Shown here: positions 57,481 through 64,000 of the stretch, piece after piece | Position numbering within the stretch: position 1 is the stretch's first letter | How the letters are laid out: each line of letters begins with the position of its first letter | NCBI GenBank assembly: GCA_950295325.1 | Contig: OX485805.1 | Location: 22,057,501 to 22,121,500, forward strand | Direction: 5' to 3' | Source: Polytrichum commune | Taxonomy: Eukaryota; Streptophyta; Polytrichopsida; Polytrichales; Polytrichaceae | DNA: 64,000 nt | The notes under the pieces: model-generated | What the model saw: the letters and a program-made list of their open reading frames with translations, nothing else | The model's database searches: none | Told to the model about the DNA's origin: nothing | Translations under genes and position numbers: made by a program

Positions 57481-58739
57481 ATGAATGGTAAGAATTGGCT
57501 ACTACACTAAATATTGTATTTGGTGTCATATGGTATTTTATGTCATTGTGGTAATTTTTCTAATGACACTTCTTGTGAATAAGTGAAAAAATATTGTCAT
57601 GGATGATTGATAAGTTCATCCATTAGCCAAAACCCTACGTTCACTTGTGAGCTACTACTTTGTGGGTTGCGTTTCTACCCTAAGGGGACCCTCACGACTC
57701 CTAGTGTGCTTGAGAGTTTGCTCAATGCGATGATTTTACTTTTGCTTTGTTTTGTGTTTCGGTTGAGTTCAATACATAGTTCCTTACTGCACACAAGCAA
57801 TGTATAATCCGCGACATAATCATGCCAACTTTTGAAACAACGTTTGGTATAGTTTGCATCTTAAAAAATACATGTTGAAGTATTGTCATGGATGTTTGAA
57901 GTTTGGATGAAAAGTCACTTAGTAAGTGACAGTAATTGCAACATTGTAAATATATAATCCCGATTTTTTTTTTACAAGGATTTGCAATTAGTATCGAGTA
58001 AGTCAACTAGAATTGGTGACACTGAATACAATCTCTAGTGTAGTTACATATCAACTAGTTTAATTTCCTAAATGATCAATTCAAAATCAAAAATCCATAA
58101 AATGAACAGAATTAGTTTTAAAAATGATGCTATTATTGTAAGTTAAAATATAAAGAATAACCAAAATGTGTCATTGAATAACTAGTTGACATGAAAAAGT
58201 GAGGATAGTGATTGAGTTGGCTCAAATTTCTCCCCATTCACTTGTTGCTATAAAACCCCCCTTGACCTTGAACCAAGAGTGGGGTTGCCCACTCTTTTAA
58301 TACTAATCACCCTCATTAAGTGATCTTATGACTCACACTCTCTTACCACATGCGGGGTACTTTAAAGGAAGTTAATTGATTGCTAATATGATTAAGGCAA
58401 TGGAGTTAACCACAAAGTCTCGAGAGGGAGAGGGATTCAATCCTCCCCTTAAAACGGTTCTTTGAGTCTAACTATAAAAGCTCTTCCGAAGCTCAACCCC
58501 CTCTCCCCCTTTGTTGTTGTTGTTGTTGTTGATGATGGTCGTATCTAGGCATGCTTAAAGGTATCAAGTCCGACAATGTCAATATTTTGCAACAAAGGCA
58601 TAAAAGGCCATATGTAGAAGCAAGCAAAACATAATTTTGCCATGCATAGAAGTAAGGCAAGGGGAGTGGGATTACTTGTTATCGTATCCCAATCTTAGAG
58701 CCAAGGTAGGGAGGGAAGTTTTCTTTGCTGAATAATATA
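57481..58739. other. No supported gene; (TTG)n tract
   Basis: (TTG)n at 58510-58532. A block at 58255-58300 (CTTGACCTTGA...GTGGG..GCCCACTCTT) is inverted at 60508-60552. No coding features. Confidence 0.4.
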
Positions 58740-59010
58740 ACATATTATCATAGCTCTCTAGCAACTCGGGTACCTTTCTACATGATAATTAATTAAAGTG
58801 CGAAAAGCAAGTTAGGTAGCTAAAAATAAATAAAAAATTGGGCAAATTCAAGAAGTAATTTAAATTAAGTTAGGCATTCGTCCAAGTCATTTCAATAATT
58901 CATGAATGACTTTCCTCGTTCCATCTTTGGTGGCTATAATTAACCTAAACACTTGCTTTAACCAACCTTCTTTTCCTTAAAGTTTGTCTTTTACTTGTAT
59001 GTATGGGTTT
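58740..59010 (-). repeat. Dispersed repeat family F, copy 2
   Basis: An inverted match of 32575-32860. A further GCCCAAGCTGCTAGAGAGCT block at 59256 also resembles 32812. Confidence 0.65.
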
Positions 59011-59545
59011 TGTTTGGCAACAAATTTTGCTTTGTGGAGCAAATTCATGCTTGTATTGTTTTTTGACCATGAGTGAGATCGATACCGCGTGAAGACATTA
59101 TTGAAGTTATTTGATGCTACCTTGTCGGATTCCAACGAATGTCACTTGCATTATTGTGTTGTTAGGCACTCTTTGAATGTCATTTCTTTTTTTGGACACT
59201 CAACGAAATTAATCTCCCATAAATTTAAGCACCTTTCAAATTAATTATTTTTCTGCCCAAGCTGCTAGAGAGCTATGGTAGCAAAAGCCACGAGTATTAT
59301 TAATTTGTGTCAGATGCTACAATCGACCTCCCTAACAACTCAAACTAGGGGTTGGAACACCATGTTCCTCCTTAGTTTGAAACTTTATACTGAACTCCAA
59401 TACATGCACACTTCAAAACTAAGTCTTCACTTCACTTTACAATGTCTTACACCTCGTTCGCATGCTCTCTTTATCATTGTTAGGTATAATTAAAAACATT
59501 AAACATTTTTTAAAGATAAAATATTAGACTTGCTAAAATTGTGGG
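59011..59545. other. No supported gene
   Basis: No recognised feature except the short family F-like block near 59256. Confidence 0.4.
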
Positions 59546-60266
59546 TGCGCACATACAAGGGTGCTATTATTGCCCACTCTCTACTTTCCCAAATAGTGAC
59601 TCACTCACTTAGAGAGCAAGTTGGGTTGAGCTCCCTAACACTCTCCATATATATCTTAATATGGAAACAAGTTAGTACCTAGTAGTAGAACTTAGGTTCT
59701 AACATCGGTAGGTTTCGGTTTCAAATGCGTGAGGAATTTAAGCAAATATTTCAAGATTTTTCAAGTAGGTCTTAGTTAAGTAGTTTTCACACAAGTTCAT
59801 TGTTTTATCTACCAAGCAATGAATGTCGGGTAGTTTTTGTCCCATCCCCAAATCCCTTACTACTCATCTATCTTATTATCGGTTTTTGTTAATGGAGCTC
59901 CTTGCGCCCTCATAGCTAAGACTAAAAGCAACCAATCACAAGGGCAGGAGGTGACACTTTTAAAGGTCCTATATTCTTGCCTCATGTTTAGGTACCGATG
60001 GGAGGTTCAGTGCTTGGGGCCTCCACTTTGAAGCCATGCCACATCATTTGCCAACTAGGCTCAGCACTGGATAATGTCGATGGTGTGAAGGCCGGATTGT
60101 TAGAACCAACTTTTAGTCTTAGCTAAAGTCAGGTGGGAAGGGGGCATTAGACTGAAAGGGGATATCTAAGGATAAAGGGCTCCTCCCATGCACAACCCGA
60201 CCCACTCGCGAAAAGTGGGTCACTATTTCGGAGAGTGGGAAATAATGCACCCTTGTATGCACGCAC
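59546..60266. mobile_element. About 720-bp inverted-repeat element
   Basis: The left end GTGCGCACATACAAGGGTGC is mirrored by GCACCCTTGTATGCACGCAC at the right. Similarity continues inward for about 80 bp (CCCACTCTC..AAATAGTGAC). No transposase. Confidence 0.65.
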
Positions 60267-61902
60267 ATGCTTTTCTTGCAAGTTAAGAAAAGAGAAAAAG
60301 AAAGAAAAAGAAAACTTCAAAAAACGGTTCCATGTCTTTAATCCTCTCTAAAATTGATAGAGGGTATGTAAACATGGTTTAGGAATCATTGAATAAAATA
60401 GAACAACTACTTATGAAGTGTCCATTCCTATTAACAACTCAAACTCTACCACATGTGCTAGGAATGTGTGAGTCGGAAGACCATTTAAAAAGGGCAACAA
60501 TTATAAATAAAGAAGAGTGGGTAACTCACTATCATGCTCAAGGTCAAGGGAAATATTAATATGGCAACCCTCACTAGAAAGCGGGTTGCCTCTGAAAGCA
60601 AGTGCAAGGTGCCAATGTTGGCTCATGGGGACTCTCCCCACCCACTCTGGAGAGTGGGTTGGATTGAGCACGGAGAGAGGCCCTTGTCTGATGTACGATT
60701 GAAGGTGTGGTAGTGATGGTGGTCATGGCAGTCACCCCTTTGATAGTTGTCGGCACCACTTTTCAACATCAGTGTAAGGGCGGGACAACGAGGACCCATG
60801 CTAGTCTATTATAGGACGAAAAGCATGATGGTGGTCAGGGTCGTGGTTGCGGTACCATAGTACCCCGGCCCTCATCTATCCAACATAAAAACTTGATCTC
60901 CCTATAGATTTGTGTCCGGTTTATCTCAAATGACTTTGACTAGACAAATTTGGGGGTTTTTAAAGCCAACTCCGTTGTCAAACCAATTATAAATAGTAAT
61001 GGATAGGTTGCATATCAATCAAGGGTTTTTATGTTGGATGAATGAGAGGTATGTTCATGGGGACAATTCCCTCTATCCGGAATCTAACGTTCATTTATCA
61101 AGAATAAAAGTAACATGTCTTTTTATTTACTGCATTCTAGATGAACGATTGCATTAGACTAACTTCATCCTCCGTCTTATGGTAGTTTATCCTTACAATG
61201 GTCACAAAAGTAAGAGTTAAAAGTGGTAAAATGCATACTCACTCAATCAGATACTGACAACTTAATACCCCCTCCCCTACAATGTAAAAAGGCTATAATA
61301 AATATCTAGTTTAATGTGACATTAAAATTGGTGTATCATGTTAATTAGATTGATCCTTATAATTTGCCACGATGTAACACTCTCTCTCTCTAGTTGCCAC
61401 ACGGTGATTGCAAAAATGATCTATGTGGCTTGATGATGAATATGTAGACCATGTAGTCCACACTAAGTATATTAGATAAGGTTTCAAGCAAAAATAGAAC
61501 ATTTCTTAGGAATACTCTCTTACCCAATCCTCATAAATGAAACCGCAACAAAAAAAAAAAGCAAGTCCCAACCTTTCTCTCCCTTCCTAGCTAGCTTTCA
61601 TCTCCCCCTCCCCGACTTGCTTACTTATATTTGTCTCAAATCTTGCTCACATTACAAACAAATGACCCACATCTTGTTTAGCTTCTCGAAAGCTCTAATT
61701 CCAAAGCGTCAAAATCGCGTATTCTTAGAATGTCAAAGACGAGTAGATGTTGATTGGATGAGGTTGCAAGGTGAGGAGTGGTTGGGAAAGCCCACAAAGC
61801 AAGCGTGTAGCTTGATATTGTCATTCTTGCAACACATAGGAAGCAACGGAGGTTAGTGTATGAGATAGTCTAACTTGTTTTTCCATACAAGGATAAATAA
61901 TA
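60267..61902. other. No supported gene; family G copy 2
   Basis: The family G repeat lies at 60550-60650. A (CT)n tract lies near 61380. Short open frames only. Confidence 0.4.
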
Positions 61903-62190
61903 CTGCCTCTGTTCCAAAACGATTGTCCTACTTCCCGGATTTTTTCGTCCCATAATGATTGTCCAGTTTATTTGCCCGGTTAGAACTTTGAGGCTCAAAG
62001 TCAAATATTTTCATGCCAAACTTTCTATATCAAGAAGTCTTTCGACATCGCAACTTCTAGGGGTGTTTTTGCAACAGCTGATGTTTTTATTTATTTTATG
62101 AGTCATACTTACAACTACTCGGTCAATGGTCAGTGGCCATTTATCTCGCCAAAGTTAGAAACAAGGACAATGATTTTGGAACAAAGGGAG
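61903..62190. mobile_element. Stowaway-type (Tc1/mariner) MITE
   Basis: The ends CTGCCTCTGTTCCAAAACGA and CAATGATTTTGGAACAAAGGGAG-type are inverted repeats with three to four mismatches; TA flanks both sides. Length 288 bp. A second copy of the start motif (TTCGTCCCATAATGATTGTCC-like) lies inside. Non-coding. Confidence 0.85.
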
Positions 62191-63548
62191 TAGCCTTTAG
62201 AATGAACAAACCAAACCTTTTTTTTTTAAAAAAAAATAAAAAAATAAAAAATTCAAGTCGTGAAACTTGCTACTTAACTCCTAAATGCTTTTGGAACCCA
62301 ATGTGGGCTTGTCATGCCTACCGTATTCTAACATCTGCACATTATGAAGTACATTACCATGTGACTTTTTGATAGACACGAATAGCTTGTTGTCTTGGAA
62401 GGTCACACCCACACGAAATAACTTGTCATCAAAAGGTCCTAAGTTTGTTGTGATTTCACTTACTATTTCTACTCATCAAATTGTTTTTTGTTGTCGGACA
62501 AATAATAGTGTTTGTACTTCGTGCACATAGACCCAATCCCCTAATCTAGGGCATCCATTCGTGACTTCAAAACCTTACCATATACCACTCGAAACATAGG
62601 GTCCAATAAAGAAGAGTGACCACATAATCCCCCATACTCCCAGGGCAATCACACCCACTTACGCTTCATAACCACGTGAGATAAAAATTTGGTACCCTAT
62701 ATTATATGCCATAGATAATTTTAAGAATTATGATATTTTTTCTACATATACATAACCATTGATAATATCTTTTATACATACATTTTGAAAATTTTAGTCA
62801 TCTTCATTTTTGTAGTATTTTTTCTAGTTCAATTTTGCGTCATTCTAGTTAGAAACAATATGTTTTATTAAAGAAAAAAAATCACCAAATTTGGTTTTTT
62901 TTTTGATAAAATGTTAACCCATGTTGGTGATGCTTTATGTAATATATATATATTACTGCACATGGTGTTTAACTTGACAATGGAGTGCATCCCCTAGGCC
63001 CATACCTTAAGTGCTTCCAAGTACATGAGTTGATGGAGCAAAACATTTGTGTGTGTTGATCTCCTATGTATGCAACCTTGTGCTTACATGTGTGGAGGAT
63101 TTGTAAGGAATTGAATCACTCCCCCTTACCTTATGAGCAAGCAAGTATTCTCTAAATGACAACCATTGTTCCTTCATAAGCCAAAGCAATTGAGCCAAAT
63201 AATAAAGCAACGAGTGATGTATTAAATGTAGGGTATAGTAGTATCAATGCTCTTCAAAATTCAATATTTGCACCTATTTTCAAATTGTATAATGTGCTAA
63301 TTTTGTTAACTAGCATAGGTTATGTGAGAACTACAAATATTTGGAAACTCACGATTCAATACTAAATAGGGGTGTGTGTTTAAACTTGCGTGGATTTTTA
63401 TTCACATGCAAAGTGGTCTCTCCTAGATCCAAATCAAATGATGCCTTATACTAAGTGGAGACAACCCCACTAAGGGGGCAGTAACCTGAGGGTGAGGAGG
63501 CACTTCATTTATCCTTGCTCCACTTGAAGTTGGTGTTTATACCTTCTA
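62191..63548. other. No supported gene
   Basis: AT-rich, with A/T homopolymers near 62220 and (TA)n near 62943. No recognised feature. Confidence 0.4.
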
Positions 63549-63870
63549 AGTGCCACTTTACACTAAAACTCAAGGGCCTTGACTTGTGATATACAAATTA
63601 TGTGCTTGGTTGAGAGGGACCAAAGACGTTCCAATGGATGAAAAATCTACATGGTGCTAAGCATATAATATTTCATGGTCTGCCGGGTATTGCGTGAGGC
63701 CCATCAAAACAAGGTGGCGTTAATGTGCATCTAGTTAGATTGCTATTGGCTCCTAACCTTAATCTATTGCCATGGTGGGGATCCGAACCCAAGATCTTAA
63801 GACTCCAATCGAATCCCCCACACAGAGGGCTTGGACTAGACCACTATTCCACTTTCTCACATGATGGAGA
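63549..63870 (-). repeat. Family B element, copy 5 (inverted)
   Basis: Read on the - strand it ends in TTGAGTTTTAGTGTAAAGTG and carries GGTTCGGATCC (63779-63789), a pol III box B with one difference, and TGGTCTAGTCC (63833-63843), a box A-like motif 54 bp upstream. It is the best tRNA-like copy in the window. Confidence 0.65.
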
Positions 63871-64000
63871 AGTAGATCGTTAATATAAAGATCAACCCAA
63901 AGTTCATTGATTCCACTATGTCCACTATGTTGTCCCTCTTGTTTCTAACGTGTATTTGAACCTCTTGAACATTTTTGGGGGTCAATAATGTATTTGTTTT

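Noticed and set aside
1-64000. CRISPR arrays, bacterial operons, rRNA genes
   Set aside because: The sequence is plant nuclear DNA; the tandem repeats seen lack the spacer pattern and no rRNA-like conserved stretch was found.

Overview
The window is nuclear DNA of a land plant. The evidence is a Ty3/gypsy retrotransposon, an L1-type LINE, Stowaway-type MITEs, and two spliced host genes with plant relatives: an EDM2-like PHD protein and a DNAJC17-like J/RRM protein. Introns are short (about 60 to 900 bp) with GT-AG borders. Genes are sparse, and most of the 64 kb is transposon-derived or unannotatable AT-rich DNA. I cannot name the species from sequence alone.

Layout. 1-5.25 kb: 3' half of a Ty3/gypsy element (reverse transcriptase, RNase H and integrase ORF, then a probable 3' LTR of about 2.15 kb). 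5.25-10.2 kb: AT-rich DNA with a small foldback MITE and the first copy of a dispersed MITE (family A). 10.7-18.05 kb: a decayed L1-type LINE on the + strand (gag-like ORF1 piece, endonuclease, reverse transcriptase, C-terminal piece), broken by a family A MITE and a 1.5-kb insertion. 18-24 kb: repeats, including a composite family B with terminal inverted ends and tRNA-like boxes, a MITE (family C) nested inside it, a foldback element and unusually perfect palindromes. 24.3-30.3 kb: a LINE remnant, then on the - strand the DNAJC17-like gene and, immediately upstream, exons resembling the BACK part of a BTB protein. 30-38.7 kb: repeats and an unidentified Cys-rich coding remnant. 38.77-43.72 kb (-): EDM2-like gene of at least 11 exons whose frame I followed from exon to exon. 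45.1-45.6 kb: a hairpin element with arms of about 245 bp.

46.5-54.5 kb is the most interesting part: a composite mobile region bounded by inverted arrays of a GAGCGGT-like heptamer. It holds two divergently oriented decayed genes. One (-) encodes a SWIM-type zinc-finger protein. The other (+) encodes a multi-exon protein with a ParB-like DGNHR motif. Between them lies an array of about six palindromic sites (core TGGCCGTTAACGGCCA). The SWIM gene is cut at its zinc-binding motif by a separate 1.8-kb insertion with perfect 14-bp inverted ends and an 8-bp target duplication. That insertion carries an AT-hook coding region that may be the missing front end of the ParB-like gene.

54.5-64 kb: repeat-rich DNA with two intact-looking Stowaway MITEs with TA duplications, two more family B copies, inverted repeats and microsatellites. 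Apart from the two host genes, nearly every coding segment is interrupted by stops or frameshifts.
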